A DNA stretch of 64,000 bases, taken from assembly GCA_036971475.1 (NCBI GenBank), contig JBAIZL010000006.1, positions 62,735,898 to 62,799,897 of the forward strand. Reading direction: 5' to 3'. Below, in pieces: positions 24,319 to 36,223 of the stretch (position 1 is its first letter; each line of letters begins with the position of its first letter). The position numbers and the translations under genes were made by a program. Below the pieces are notes generated by a model. The model did no database searches and was not told the DNA's origin. It saw only the letters and a program-made list of their open reading frames with translations. Source of the DNA: Prosapia bicincta (taxonomy: Eukaryota; Arthropoda; Insecta; Hemiptera; Cercopidae).

Positions 24319-25558
24319 CATTAAAGTCTCCACAGAAGAAATTAATTTTACCCTACTTCTGTAAATCTAAAGTACAGGTTAATGCTTTCGAACAGTGCTG
24401 TATGGGCTTCTAAAAAAGTTTTCTTACTCAATTGATGTTCTCCATAGTGAACTGTAAATCGAGGGCCTGGCAGTTTTTTCAGTATCTAACTATTTGTTCA
24501 AAGAAAAGTTGTTAAGAGAGCCATAGTGTTAAGAAAGGAAATGGATTTTAAACTGAGTGCTGAAACTTCACTGAGCAGCTGTTATGAACTCGTCAATATG
24601 TACGTAGGTATCATACCCGTACAGGAGTGGTCCAGCGTTTACAGGTTTATCTCAATGACTGAAGATCAAATGGTATGAACAAAGGAAATGACACCACAAA
24701 CGCCTGAGTTGTACTCATTTAAAAAATATCTGGTTTTCGTAAACTACCCTGTATTCATATATAAACAATTTGAGTAAAAATATTCCAATTTTATTAATAC
24801 TCACTCTTAAGCATGTGAAACCATAACAATATACTGGTTATTAAAGTTATATAACACAAATAAGTTTGTTTTTAAATTTTAAAGACATATCTTATAAATT
24901 GTCATTCTAATATTTTTGTAAACGCCCAGAATTCTTTTTTCTATAAAATTTGTAATCATGTTTATTAATTCAAATTTATATTGACTGATCTCCATAAGAT
25001 GCAAACAAAATTCTTTTATAATTATTAACCTGAAAAATGTGAGCCTAAAGGGATTTTTTTAAAAGTTATAAACTAAACAAGTAATATACATTTTAAAAAT
25101 ATCTCTTCCTACTTATATCAACAAAGAAAATTTTTATTTTATTTTTTTATATTTTTTAATTACAATTAATATAAATATGTATATACATTTGTCAGAATAA
25201 CAATATTAAATGGCAAAATAGAAATGAATTTCCTTGCAATTCCATATTCCTTTCTATGTATGGTGTTGGACTCTTATTTTTGTTTGTTACTATTTATACA
25301 CTTTTTTTGTCGCTTGCATTGTGATGTAGTGTGTTTTTGCATTCCTTTTCCATTGTCTGTTTTTGAAGCAAGGTTGGATACCGTTAATCCAGTTTGTTTA
25401 TTTTATTCTTTTCATTCATTTTTAATCCTTGAGCATTATTTATGATATTGTGGGATAACCATGGCAACAGTTTAAGGTTATACAATGAAGGTTTTGACGA
25501 CAACCAGATGGGAGCAAAAGATAATTCATATACTTCTTTGAGAAATAGACTTCTAGCT
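24319..25558. other. No gene recognised
   Basis: AT-rich. The ORF at 25224-25445 is hydrophobic and unsupported. Confidence 0.45.
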
Positions 25559-25625
25559 ATGGGAAAATTGGTTCAGTGTCAAAAGCGCTGGACTTTGAAG
25601 ATACTTAATTCGAATCCTACCTAAA
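25559..25625 (+). pseudogene. tRNA-like sequence (possible SINE head or tRNA pseudogene)
   Basis: TTGGTTCAGTG resembles an A box, GCGCTGGACTTTGAAGA resembles a Gln-type anticodon arm with loop CTTTGAA, and ATTCGAATCC resembles a B box. The anticodon and acceptor stems do not pair, so it is not a working tRNA. Confidence 0.35.
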
Positions 25626-26104
25626 TCCTCCTAAATTTGTATAGTTTAATTATTTTATAAATATTTGAAAAAACTGTATTAAAATCAACTATCCACTATA
25701 GGTTAAAAAAATGTATTTGAACATAATTGGATGAATAAAAACGTATTTTATTAACAATCGAAAATTTGTTTACGATATATATCAGGAGAGTGAGCAAATA
25801 GAAGGGATTAAAAAAGAAATGGATATAAACTGTAATATATGTTCAACATCATTAGTCAATGTTTATCTATCTGCTTGTAGTGTGAATTTTAAATGATACA
25901 AATAAATGCCCTAATGAGTGTTGTTTGTTGGCCTTATCACAATGGACTTACTGGTCTGAATATCACGATAGGCAGTTCAATATTGTTTTAGTTCATTACT
26001 ATGGTTTATTACCTAAAATTTATTTTCTATTTTATTAGTTACAAATATTTTATTTTGATCATTAGTTACAAATCATTACAATTAATTTGTATTAATATGT
26101 GCAG

Positions 26105-26903
26105 TTAACATCCTATTAAGTTGACACCCTATTATGTTGACATCCTATTAAATTGACATCCTATCAAGTTGACATCCTATTTAGTTGACACCCTATTAAG
26201 TTGACATCCTATTAAGTTAACACCCTATCAAGTTGACACCCTATCAAGTTGACATCCTATTAAGTTAACATCCTATTAAGTTGGCATCCTATTAAGTTGA
26301 CACCCTATCAAGTTGACACCCTCTCAAGTTGACATCCTGTTAAGTTAACATCCTATTAAGTTGACACCCTATTAAGTTGACTTCCTATCAAGTTGACACC
26401 CTATCAAGTTGACATCCTATTAAGTTGACACCCTATTAAGTTAACATCCTATTAAGTTGACACCCTATCAAGTTGACATCCTATTAAGTTGACACCCTAT
26501 TAAGTTGACACCCTATTAAGTTGACACCCTATCAAGTTGACATCCTATTAAGTTCACACCCTATTAAGTTGACATCCTATTAAGTTGAAACCCTATTAAG
26601 TTGACACTCTATTGAGTTGACATCCTATTAAGTTGACATCCTATTAAGTTGAAACCCTATTGAGTTGACATCCTATTAAGTTGACACCCTATCAAGTTGA
26701 CATCCTATTAAGTTGACACCCTATTAAGTTGACACCCTATCAAGTTGACATCCTATTAAGTTCACACCCTATTAAGTTGACATCCTATTAAGTTGAAACC
26801 CTATTAAGTTGACACCCTATTGAGTTGACATCCTATTAAGTTGAAACCCTATTGAGTTGACATCCTATTAAGTTGACATCATATTAAGTTGACATCCTAT
26901 TAG
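26105..26903. repeat. 16-bp minisatellite, about 50 units
   Basis: Unit TTGACAyCCTATTAAG, with variants TTAACA, TTCACA, TTGAAA, CTATCAAG and TATTGAG. A longer period of 13 units (208 bp) is visible: TTCACACCCT recurs at 26553 and 26761 with the same order of variant units around it. No ORF runs through it. Confidence 0.95.
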
Positions 26904-27849
26904 GATATAGACCTAATAATATTATGCTTAATGTAAGATGAATTTGTCTTACAAATACAATAATAATATAAAATTAATCAGTGCCATACTACGAAATTGG
27001 GTATCCTAGGGCAAAACTCAAATCGTGGGGCTTTTTTTGTAGATTTTTTATGCAGTACCCAAAAAAGTATAATGTTAATACAGCAAATATCTAATATATA
27101 TAACATGATATACTTTATTATAAAAAAAAGCTTTTGGTGAAAAAAGGTCAGGATTTTTTCATAATGATACTATAGGCTTATTGGTTTCTTTAAGCGCCAG
27201 ATATTGTTTTGGGACTATAGATATGTTAAACCAACAAAATTTACTTTTGATTGACTGTTAGTTGGTGGAGAACAGACTTATATTTGGCCTATGCCCAGTG
27301 GCTATGTAGCAGTAGTTCCTGTGGTTGTTACAGCACTAAAATTAATGATACTTCGCATCATAAGACAGACATTTCAAAAAAGGTGCTAAAATGTAAGAGA
27401 ATATGATAAAATCTAAGCTGCCCTAGGAAATATACCACATCATTGCTAAAGCATTTATTATACAAACTAGAACTAGAAATGTAACAGACTGTATTTGTCA
27501 TTATCATTTGATTGCAAGTTAGTACCATTTAGCCTAGTTTCCAGGGGTGCTAGATTTTACATTTTGTGCATTAATCTTCTCATATTAACATTTTTTGTGT
27601 GAAAGCTGATACATTCAAGAACAAGCTTGCATTAACTTTAAATTTAAATTTTGCATAGTGTAACTTTGCCTCCATGAATGTTTTGTTACGTCAGTAAAGT
27701 TTTTAAGTACATTCATTTTGTAGAACAAAGGTGTTTCAATAGTGTGCTATTCTTAAATTGAACACGATGGATGGTTTTTTCATAAACAAAAGGAATGAAA
27801 ATATTTAAAAAACCTCGAAAACTCATTCAGGGATAAAAATAAATATATA
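26904..27849. other. No feature recognised
   Basis: AT-rich DNA; nothing assignable. Confidence 0.5.
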
Positions 27850-28570
27850 CAGTAGTTTCTCGCCATTCACGGGTTTGGTATTTGTGGTTGGCAAAATTAC
27901 AAGATATCGCGCTAATATGTATCGTATTAAAAAAAAACAAAGTATAATTACTGTGCAGGTTGTAGGATGTGTTCTCCTCTTATTTATTTTGTACAGTAAT
28001 GTAGTTACTTATCACAAATAAATCTGTTATTCTTCAAACATACGCTGTACTGTACACTATTAGGCCTACTACTCAAAAACTAGGCATTGCATATTTATAA
28101 CAAGTGGTTTTATCATCACTGAGTAATAACGATGAGTCAATCTGTCACCTACATCCAACTCCATACATAAGTTTATGATCACTTCTGTTTTCTAACTATT
28201 AATTTAATAGTTTTTGAAATCAAAACCGATAATCGCATCTGGCGGCCGTAACTAACTCGGATTTGGTTTTCCCCGTTAGTTATTAAACAGGTGTTATATT
28301 CGATTATTGTGTCTGTTAGTTTTGGAAACATGTTTAAGTGTGGAAGTGTTTAGTTCGGATTGAAGGTAAATGTAAGTAAACAATAAAAATATGTATGTAT
28401 TTATTTAGTAGGTAAATATACCATACTGTATTATAAGTGTATAGCTGTAATTAATATTAATATAATATTTTTGATGTAGAACATAACACTCCCTTTTCCA
28501 TATAGAGCCGGTTTTACTATTCGCTGTAAGTTTGGGGAACGTAACCCCTGTGAATAACGAGGGATTATTG
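27850..28570. mobile_element. Tigger-type MITE
   Basis: TA-flanked TIRs CAGTAGTTTCTCGCCATTCA (left) and, complemented, CAATAATCCCTCGTTATTCA (right); 721 bp. The right end keeps the ACAGGGGTTACGTTCC motif common in Tigger-derived repeats. Confidence 0.85.
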
Positions 28571-28800
28571 TATTTTAAAAATTGTTAACACAATTGTTCT
28601 GGAATAGGGTCAACTCAATTCAATCATCTCATAATAAATAAAACAGTGTAAACAAGTCGTGACCCAAAGTCCAATTAAAGCGGAACTTTCCTATTATATA
28701 TTGTCATAGCAGTTTGTTTTTATTGGTCTGTTTTAATATTTTCCAAAAGGCGTACTGAAAATTTTGAAATAGAAGGATTTATATAAAATGTAAAACATTC

Positions 28801-28844
28801 ATGCTCTCTCTTTCTCTCTCTCGGGAGATAGAGAGAGAGAGCAC
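28801..28844. repeat. (CT)n/(AG)n hairpin
   Basis: TGCTCTCTCTTTCTCTCTC, GGG, then GATAGAGAGAGAGAGCA forms a near-perfect 20-bp stem. It sits between two related Tigger ends, about 300 bp upstream of the coding exon. Confidence 0.8.
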
Positions 28845-28854
28845 GAGCTTTAAC

Positions 28855-28982
28855 AAATGTTAACATTTTTGATGTGAAACTTAACACTCCCCTTTCCATA
28901 TACAGTTAGTTCAGTATACGCGGTTTTACAATTCGCGGTGAGTTCGGGGAACATAATCCCTGCAAATAACGAGGGATCATTG
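28855..28982. mobile_element. Second, truncated copy of the preceding Tigger MITE
   Basis: TTTTTGATGT, AACTTAACACTCCCCTTTCC, ATTCGCGGTGAGTTCGGGG and CGAGGGATCATTG match 28465-28570. It keeps only the right end. Confidence 0.8.
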
Positions 28983-29124
28983 TATTTATTAGTTAAATAA
29001 TAATAATTCATAAATCTTATTTTATTATACATACTTCATTATTAATATATTGTATCATGCTACAGTACAATAATGAAAAAGCGCACTTTTTTAAATAATT
29101 TAATCTTGTGTTTTTCTGTTATAG

Positions 29125-29146
29125 GACAAATTACAAAAAAATCAAA
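29125..29146 (+). other. 5' untranslated part of an internal exon
   Basis: TTTTTCTGTTATAG|GA is a good splice acceptor at 29124, so the coding start lies 22 bases inside a non-first exon. The frame stays open back to the acceptor, so an upstream in-frame ATG in an earlier exon cannot be excluded. That exon was not found. Confidence 0.7.
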
Positions 29147-29581
29147 ATGCCGGCCAGTGGGCCAGTATACCAGCCTACAACAGTCAGTTACGAACAACAA
29201 AATGAGTGGGCGAGACCTGGTAGCTATCTATCTCAGACAATGAGCAACAGTATGCGTGGCACTAGATGTATCCAATGGCTGTTTCTTGCGTTAGGAGTAT
29301 TCTCAGTTTCTGCAGGGATCATAATGGTTGTCGAAGGAACTGTTGATTTTACAGACACACACAAACATGAACTAGAAGATGAAAAAGGAAATGTAATTCC
29401 TTCGGGATCATCTGCTACTAACCTTGTAATTACAATTTTGGGAGTGTTTTTAATAATATTAGGCATTTTATTTCTTGGAGTTTATGTTCGACTGATTAGA
29501 AGAAGAAAAGGCTGTCCTTGTTTCCCAACTAAGGAACAAAGATTAGCTAGGCAGTTGGATACTCAGGTCGCAAATGGGCAG
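29147..29581 (+). CDS. Two-pass membrane protein, unrecognised; coding exon 1 of 3 (residues 1-145)
   Basis: The 271-residue protein is joined from 29147-29581, 34193-34329 and 45124-45367. This exon starts MPASGPVYQP (context AAAATGC) and ends ANGQ, followed by donor GTAAGA (phase 0). Residues 1-41 are polar and Tyr/Gln-rich, with no signal peptide. Residues about 42-64 (IQWLFLALGVFSVSAGIIMV) and about 92-114 (LVITILGVFLIILGILFLGV) are membrane segments joined by a charged loop of about 27 residues. Then comes RRRKGCPCFPTKEQ, a positive stop-transfer with two Cys that could be acylated. By charge both ends should be cytosolic. Coding quality and splice phases make the gene convincing; I do not recognise the family or function. 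Confidence 0.88.
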
Positions 29582-30849
29582 GTAAGAATCAATCATAATC
29601 CTAAAATTTATTAGTATTTTTTAAAATGGAATTTTCTATTAAGTGAGATATTTTCTCTTAAACCCAGAGATTACACTTTCTCAGAAACTTTTATTATCAA
29701 AAATAAATATTTATATATTTAGTTTTGTTAATGAAAGTTCATTGAATAGATTGATCTTTATCACCATTAGTTTTCAAAAAGTGTTTGGCAAATTCCGTTG
29801 TTTATATACGGTATTAAAATAATCAGAATAAATATTAAAAATAAATAAATAAATATTAAGAAACATGGCATGAGTTCCATATGATAATGAATCCATAATA
29901 CAAAGATAGTTTTTAATAGTAATATGTATAATGTTTCTCATGTTTTAAAATACCTGTATTGGCTAGTGAAAATATTTAAACAATTTTTCATCTGTTTAAT
30001 ATAAACTAGAAAAAACAATAGCCACACACTAAGCTAATCATGTAACTTCAGTTAAACCTGTTTACAAAGTCTATCACATTTCCAGGACTGTATGCTTTGT
30101 AAACTAACTCACTCACTACCAACCTACAAAACAAATAGCAACATCATTTATTGCGGAATTACAGCAACTAAGATAAACATGTTTAGTGTTGTTGTCTAAT
30201 AAGGAAAGTAAAACAAACATTTACTGTATAACACCTTTATATAAAAGTATGGTATGTTCTGGTAACAGCAGCTTAACTAAATAACAGAAATCTAATGCCT
30301 AGATAAGGAAATTTGACAAATATTGATGTATTCCAGCAGGAACAAACAGATAAGCTTATCTATTATGAAATACAAGTATAATTTGTCATCCTTTGGACTA
30401 AGTATCTTTATTATTGTTCAGTTTTAAAAGTTGTCTTTTTCTCTTTAAACATGTTTATTACATCAGCTTTATGACCTGTCTGGCATAAACAGTGTAACCC
30501 AGCAACTATTAAGATTAAAAAATAATTCCCTACCATTGTTACTAATGCCGTTGTGGAAACTCCTGGTAGGGCTTATTTCTTCAGTTTGACCTTAGCTTTC
30601 ACACAGTGGAGTCCATTTCTAAGAATTATTGCCACCAACTTACAAATAGCATCTTAAGCAAGATAAAGACACAGCATATACTTTAACCCATGACAGATCG
30701 CAGGTGAGTGGATCACTCTCCCAATATTATTTCCTTGACAGCATTATTTTTGATAGATAGATATTATACATAGCAGACTACCTACAATAGCAAACATGCA
30801 AAAAACTCAATGCCACAAATATACTTTTAAATAACTTATTTTCTACATG

Positions 30850-31050
30850 TATTTACAGCAATGGTGTCATCATTAGTGGTGGGTAAACTCCCCTATTTTA
30901 AATGTTTATCTATCACTGATGATTACAAATTACTGTCAACACATGTATAAGATTAAAGACATTTTTAAAAGTATATAGAGAGAGTTTGGTTTTTTATAGC
31001 TTTGGCACTATTATTATTTTTAGCTATAAAAGTGAATTACATTATGTACC
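30850..31050. mobile_element. Diverged single unit of the ACATGT hammerhead family
   Basis: ACATGTATTTACAGCAATGG, TGTCATCATTAGTG on one side and CACTGATGATTACA, CAACACATGTATAAG on the other are inverted, followed later by AAAGTGAATTACAT as in 673-1114. Stem II and GAAA are lost in the right arm, so no ribozyme is expected. Confidence 0.55.
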
Positions 31051-31302
31051 TTTCTAAAAACATATAGTCAACACCAATATATCTGCCAATCCCTGTCATT
31101 CCTGTGCTCCTTAGTAGATTACTCTTCTCTCAGATGAGGGACCTACCACAACTGATCTAACATACAATAGCAAGCCGGAAATGGCCATATATTTAAGCTA
31201 TGAAGGGAGGGGTAGATACATGTACTTGATCGAAATAAAACCATATACTATCTAGGAATAATATTGGGTGGCCTCTAAGATTGTTCTACAGGCAATAATT
31301 TA

Positions 31303-31460
31303 TTCTCTTGAATTTTGTAGTCCATACATTCAGTGAATCTTAATTAATCACTTTAACATTAGTTTACGACTATCTGAACTTTAGACAGGTTTCAGTAAGC
31401 TTTCACAAATTTACAAAATTCAAAGTTTGTATAGTCATAAACTAATGTTTAAGTGATTAA
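31303..31460. mobile_element. Truncated foldback, AACGTT Penelope family ends
   Basis: CTCTTGAATTTTGTAGTCCA, TTAATTAATCACTTTAACAT and TAGTTTACGACTATC are followed by an inverted copy (ACAAATTTACAAAATTCAAA, AGTCATAAACTAATG). These are the outer ends of the element at 35265-35895, without its ribozyme or coding part. Confidence 0.7.
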
Positions 31461-32222
31461 TAATTTATTAACAAAACACTACACTTTAAATTTTACTTTC
31501 TTATTTCTTCAAATATATACTGGTATTATATTGTACATTATTAATTGTTCTCTTTGCTTTACAACATTATGGATGTTTACTACTATGTTTTGTATACATT
31601 GCCAAGAGATTTTAATGTTTATATATTTACTGTTCATATTTTATTCAAAATTTTACAATGATTGATTTATAATTATTGTACGTTCTTTATACATCTCTGA
31701 TTATTAGTTAATCCAATAGTGTGTGGTTAGTGGTGAAATTTTAAGTTTAGGCCTAGAAACAATATTGAGCCATGTTGAAACCTTACAGTAAAATAAAACT
31801 AATTTTCTTTCACTTTCTTCTATGGGACATAATGATTAAAACAAGAAAGATTGCATTTCAAAGAAGCAACAACCCAAACATTAATATTTTATATATGTTT
31901 CAGAATATTCATCTGTCATCTTTCTGATAAAATTATCATTTTAGGTTATAACAAACCTGAACATAATCATTTTCATTCATTCAAACTTGTATTTCACATA
32001 CTTATTCTACTTTTATAAAAGTCAGTAGCATTATTTCTGTTAGAAAAATGATAGCTTCTCCTTCTTTTACTTTATGTTTTTTTTAATATTAACAAATGTT
32101 AAAGAAGAATTCTGTTTAAAACACTAATGAACCAAAAACAGGAATGAACTAATACCTTTGAATGGAAATAAGATTTAGAATTTTGAAAGGATTAATGATG
32201 AATACCACCATTCTTACAGGAA

Positions 32223-32690
32223 GGGTGAGTCAAAAAGGACTTTACAAGTTTGGAAAATCATATATATTTATTAAAATTGATTTACAGAACCAGTAGAGGA
32301 GTTCTTTTGTATCTAAACACTACTAATATGATTTATATATTGCTGTAGTACCAAATCCAAAAAAGATTTTACAATTTTGAAATCATATAGATCCTAATTG
32401 TGTTCTGGAATGTCTTATATTCCTTTATCTGATAAAATTTCAGCACAGAATTCTCCACAATCTAATTTATCTAAATCAGTAGTCTGTTTTAAGTTACATA
32501 GCACTCGCCAAACTGTCTTTCGGAATTCCATTCTTTAGAGGAGTGTGCCTCGTTATCTATTTGGATTATGAGCAAAACTTTCTCTAATCTGTTCTACAAC
32601 ATCATTACTAAAGTGTAGTCGACTTGGTGATTTCAACCTCTCTCAACAAAATTTTTAATCAACTTTAAACTACAGGCCTGGTAAGATGGA
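32223..32690 (-). mobile_element. Mariner-like relic with N-terminal helix-turn-helix
   Basis: The left terminus GGGTGAGTCAAAAAGGACTT is typical of this class. The minus strand encodes DVVEQIRESFAHNPN, then after a stop MEFRKTVWRVLCNLKQTT, which matches the helix-turn-helix block (VEQIR.SF..NP.RSTR ... IP..TVWRVL) of arthropod mariner-like transposases. Two in-frame stops; the catalytic half is missing. It may be the same family as the C-terminal relic at 23290-23859. Confidence 0.7.
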
Positions 32691-34192
32691 CACCTGTTTC
32701 TGAGTTTCATGAAATGTAACACATAAGTATGATCCGCATCAATAAAAATAGCTATTTCAACAATGACACTGCTAGTGCTAGCAGTGACGAGATTTGAAAC
32801 CATGACACTACATTAGTTAAACAAAAAGTGTTCTGATACAAAATAACACATCCATCTATTTTGTAATTAAATTTATATAAACTTTTTAAGTTGTAAAGTT
32901 CTTACTCACTCGCCTGTGTATATCTTTATAAAAATATTGTTAGTTTGTGTACACTTCAAATACTCAAAAAGTCTGCAGCGATTGAGGTCAAATTTTGACT
33001 CAACATACAACCCGCCTCAAAGATTGTTTTTATCTCTTACTCCCATCAGTAATATACCCTAAACCGAGAAAATATACTTTTTTAACAGTCACCTGTGTAC
33101 TATCAACCGTGCCATCTGCCACAAGTGCAGGGATCATTTGCTATACTAACTGATGACAACCGCAGTCACATGTGAAACATTACCTATTCCCAATTACATT
33201 GTTTATTCACAACAAATAAAATATATCCACTTGCATCTCATTCAGATTATTTACAATCTGAATTAAATATTCAACTCAATCGAGATACTGTTGTGTGACC
33301 ACATTTTGATTGAAATGTGCCGTTTGCCAAATCATAAATAGAGGTTATTTGGGAATGCCAGCACCCACCTGAGCTGTGACTGCTTCATTTGATGTGGATT
33401 TGCACAGTGAACAGAGTTACAACACCGGTGATCTGTCATTTGTCCAAACCAATCATTCTCAAATTAACGTCTGAACATAAGTTCATTTGTGATCGCATAA
33501 TGCAAGGGATAAATGTTAAAGTTCTTCTTCTTGGATGCGCAAGGAAGAATTGGGAAAACATTTCTTATTAGATTGATTCTGGCAACGATTTGATCAAAAA
33601 AGGACTGAACCTTAGCTGTTTATTCGTTTAGCCTCTGAAGTATAGCAAAATTAATCTTCTATGAAACTTATGGTCTGTTTTGTTCCTCATTTCTTATCGA
33701 TGCAGCCACAATGTACCACAGAAATGCATAGAAGGCTAACGCTAGTACTATATATATTTGTATTTATAAAGACATTCTTTGTTTTTTTTTTAACATAAAG
33801 TTATATTCTTATATTACACTCACCTATCCACCTTATGGAATAAGTAAGTTAATTTATGTATTTAATGAAATCCCTTCTCACATTATTGTTAGTTGTTTTT
33901 AACTTTTATCAATAATTTATTCATCTTAAATTTTAGTAATATATTATTGTCAATCTGCCTATTAGTAGTATTTAGATCTAAGCAATATTTAGACTAGCTC
34001 ATCAACTCATTCATTCGTTGGGCTCCACTTTTGTTTACTGTTTTTTTGCTTCAGTGTATATTTTTTTAAGTTTACATTTATTTACAAATTTTTGTTACTT
34101 TAATTTCAAAGCACTTTTATTTTACTTTAACGGGTTTTATGTTGAACTCATTTCACTCATCAAGGGGGTTGTGGTATAATTGTTGCCAATAG

Positions 34193-34329
34193 ATTTTGAC
34201 TCTGAACCCTTCTACGGATTTGTTGGTGACTGCACAGTATGGTCCTGTGTCGGAGATTGCTTATGAACCGCCAAAAGTGTTAGAAGAAGAGGAAACTCGC
34301 AAGCTGATGGCCAGTGACAATAAAGAATG
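34193..34329 (+). CDS. Membrane-protein gene, coding exon 2 of 3 (residues 146-190)
   Basis: Acceptor CCAATAG|A, donor ATG|GTGAGT. Phase 0 in and phase 2 out, both matching the neighbouring exons. It encodes ILTLNPSTDLLVTAQYG, PVSEIAYEPPKV, LEEEETRKLMASDNKE. A cytosolic tail segment, acidic with possible Tyr-based motifs (AQYG, AYEP). The exon is too short to appear as an isolated ORF; it was found by phase and coding likeness. Confidence 0.85.
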
Positions 34330-34935
34330 GTGAGTTAACATACAGTTGTGTTTATTAGACTGTAAAGCATGAATTTGTAGTAAACAATGAAGTAGTGTAT
34401 TTCATTTTGAGTTGAAGTTAAAAGTTTATATAACTTGAATATAATTTTACAGTATTACATATTTTTAAAACTTTTCCTGAAAAATTAATTTATATATACA
34501 CATGATTGTGTGTGTAGGGACTTTTTTTTATGATAGACTATTTATATCTGGTTTAAATTAATCAATATTTATATAAATAACATATAGTACTACATCATAA
34601 ACTATTAATCTGTGCATCTTTTGGTTATTAAATTTTTTATACACATCTGTAGTTCACTGCAGTCTTTTCTTCCTCTTTTTTTGATAGAAAAAAATCATTG
34701 TATGATCAAAATTTTTCAAGTGTAATGTGTTTGTTATATGTGTCTATTTATTTATTTCCAAGAGATTGCCGTTTTGGACTATGGGCGCTAGGTAAGTCTC
34801 TCTGTCTCCTATCTAGTCCAAAAACTCCTAAATAAGTTTTAAGCTCTACTAGATCTAACCTATATATAGATATATGCACACAAATACATATACATATGGG
34901 TAATAAGTACCAAAGTACTTCAATACATTTTGAAG

Positions 34936-34937
<2 letters not shown>

Positions 34938-35006
<69 letters not shown>

Positions 35007-35199
35007 ATAAATTTAAAATATTTCAAACACAAGAAATATTTCTTGTGAAATATTTTTTATTAGATAATTATTTTTCCTGAAGATGCTGATACTTTTTTAT
35101 CGGCGAAAAGCTTTGAATAAATATATTCATTAAAAGTATTCTTGTGTTTGAAATATTTTAAATTTATTAACTATATATAAAAGAAAACATATCACCATA

Positions 35200-35245
<46 letters not shown>
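34938..35245. mobile_element. TA-flanked hammerhead foldback, AAGCTT family
   Basis: (TA)n at 34938-35004 and 35203-35245. Arms TAATAAATTTAAAATATTTC, AAACACAAGAA and their complement about 35128-35170. The ribozyme lies in the loop. Confidence 0.8.
35070..35118 (+). ncRNA. Hammerhead ribozyme motif, AAGCUU stem III
   Basis: CUGAAGA (35077-35083), one unpaired U, stem II GCUGAU/AUCGGC around ACUUUUUU (one G-U pair), GAAA (35105-35108), palindrome AAGCUU, then U. Stem I: UUC before the core pairs with GAA after the cleavage site, then a U-U mismatch and two more A-U pairs. Confidence 0.8.
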
Positions 35246-35247
<2 letters not shown>

Positions 35248-35264
35248 TTGAATTTTGTTTTCCA

Positions 35265-35895
35265 TTACATTTGGTGAAACTTAATTAATCACTTTTACAT
35301 TAGTTAATGACTATCCAAACTTGAACTTTTGTAAATTTGTAAACACTTACTGAGACAGAACGTTTTCGATCGCTCCGTGGCGATCTTCACCAGTGTCTTC
35401 TGCTTGGAGTTGTTAGGTTAAGTAATGATGGTTTTAAAGTTAGGTTTTTAATAGTATCAAAGAGTATGTGTGATTTATATTTAGTTTGTTCATTTAATAT
35501 GTTTGTATTTTGTGTGTTTGTAAATTTCATATTGTTCTAGTGTGTTGAGATGCGGTCTTTTTTGTTGATGTATAAGATTTCTAGGTTATGTTAATCTTAC
35601 AAATCAACAAAAAAGGACCAAATCTCAACACACTAGAACAATATGAAATTTACAAACATACAAAATACAAACATATTAAATAAACAAACTAAATACAAAT
35701 CACACATACTCTTTGATACTATTGAAAACCTGCCTTTAAAACCGTCATGGTTTAACCTAACAACTCCAAGCAGAAGACACTGGTAAAGATCACCATACAG
35801 CGATCAAAAACGTTCTGTCTTTGTGAGGTTTTAGAAATTTACAAAATGTAAAGTCCGGATATTCATAAACTAATGTAAAAGTGATTAAATATATA
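35265..35895. mobile_element. Inverted dimer of Penelope-like 3' ends, with endonuclease tail and hammerhead
   Basis: Two arms of about 300 bp (35265-35578 and 35597-35895) meet head to head around a 16-bp spacer. Read outward, each arm has the PLE C-terminal coding tail, then a hammerhead-like motif, then the terminal TAATGTAAAAGTGATTAA. The plus arm reads KKGPNLNTLEQYEIYKHTK, shifts frame, then ILNKQTKYKSHILFDTIEN. The left arm ribozyme (minus, 35360-35396) has CUGGUGA (A6 changed to G), stem II GAUCGC/GCGAUC, GAAA, palindrome AACGUU, C. The right arm copy has further changes (CTGGTAA, CAAAAACGTT). Both copies are 5'-truncated. Confidence 0.75.
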
Positions 35896-36223
35896 TATTT
35901 TCATTAATTTGTAATTTCGTTACTTTGTACAAAATGACTAATGACTTTTAGAACACTACATTGAGTAGGAAGTCACTTCCCAGTAAAATATCAACTCAAG
36001 ATAACTGAGACTGATGGATCAGATTATTTGTTAGTTTTGTCTGCACCAGTGAAACTGAGAAAGAAAAACAGTTTTAATAATCATTAAAGGATTTTTTAAA
36101 GTAAATCTATTGAATAGTCTTAGAATCTTACATTCTTGGAACAAAAGCTCTTTATTCATTGTTCACTACTATACCAACTAGACACGCTACAGAAAAAGAA
36201 GGGGCTTATAGCATGTTATGTAT

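Larger units (their letters stand above)
29582..34192 (+). other. Intron 1 of the membrane-protein gene (4611 bp)
   Basis: GT at 29582 and AG at 34191-34192. Besides the repeats listed at 30850-31050, 31303-31460 and 32223-32690 I see no further exon or RNA gene. ORFs at 31453 and 33389 look random. Confidence 0.8.

Noticed and set aside
25559..25625. Functional tRNA-Gln gene
   Set aside because: A and B boxes are recognisable, but the anticodon and acceptor stems do not pair.
26105..26903. CRISPR-like array
   Set aside because: Units are contiguous 16-mers with no spacers and the DNA is eukaryotic.
29108..29146. Upstream start MFFCYRTNYKK for the membrane protein
   Set aside because: It crosses the splice acceptor at 29124, so those first codons are intronic.
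33130..33185. Hammerhead-like CTGATGA ... GAAAC at about 33150
   Set aside because: Stem II would have only three pairs around a long loop, and no palindrome follows GAA.
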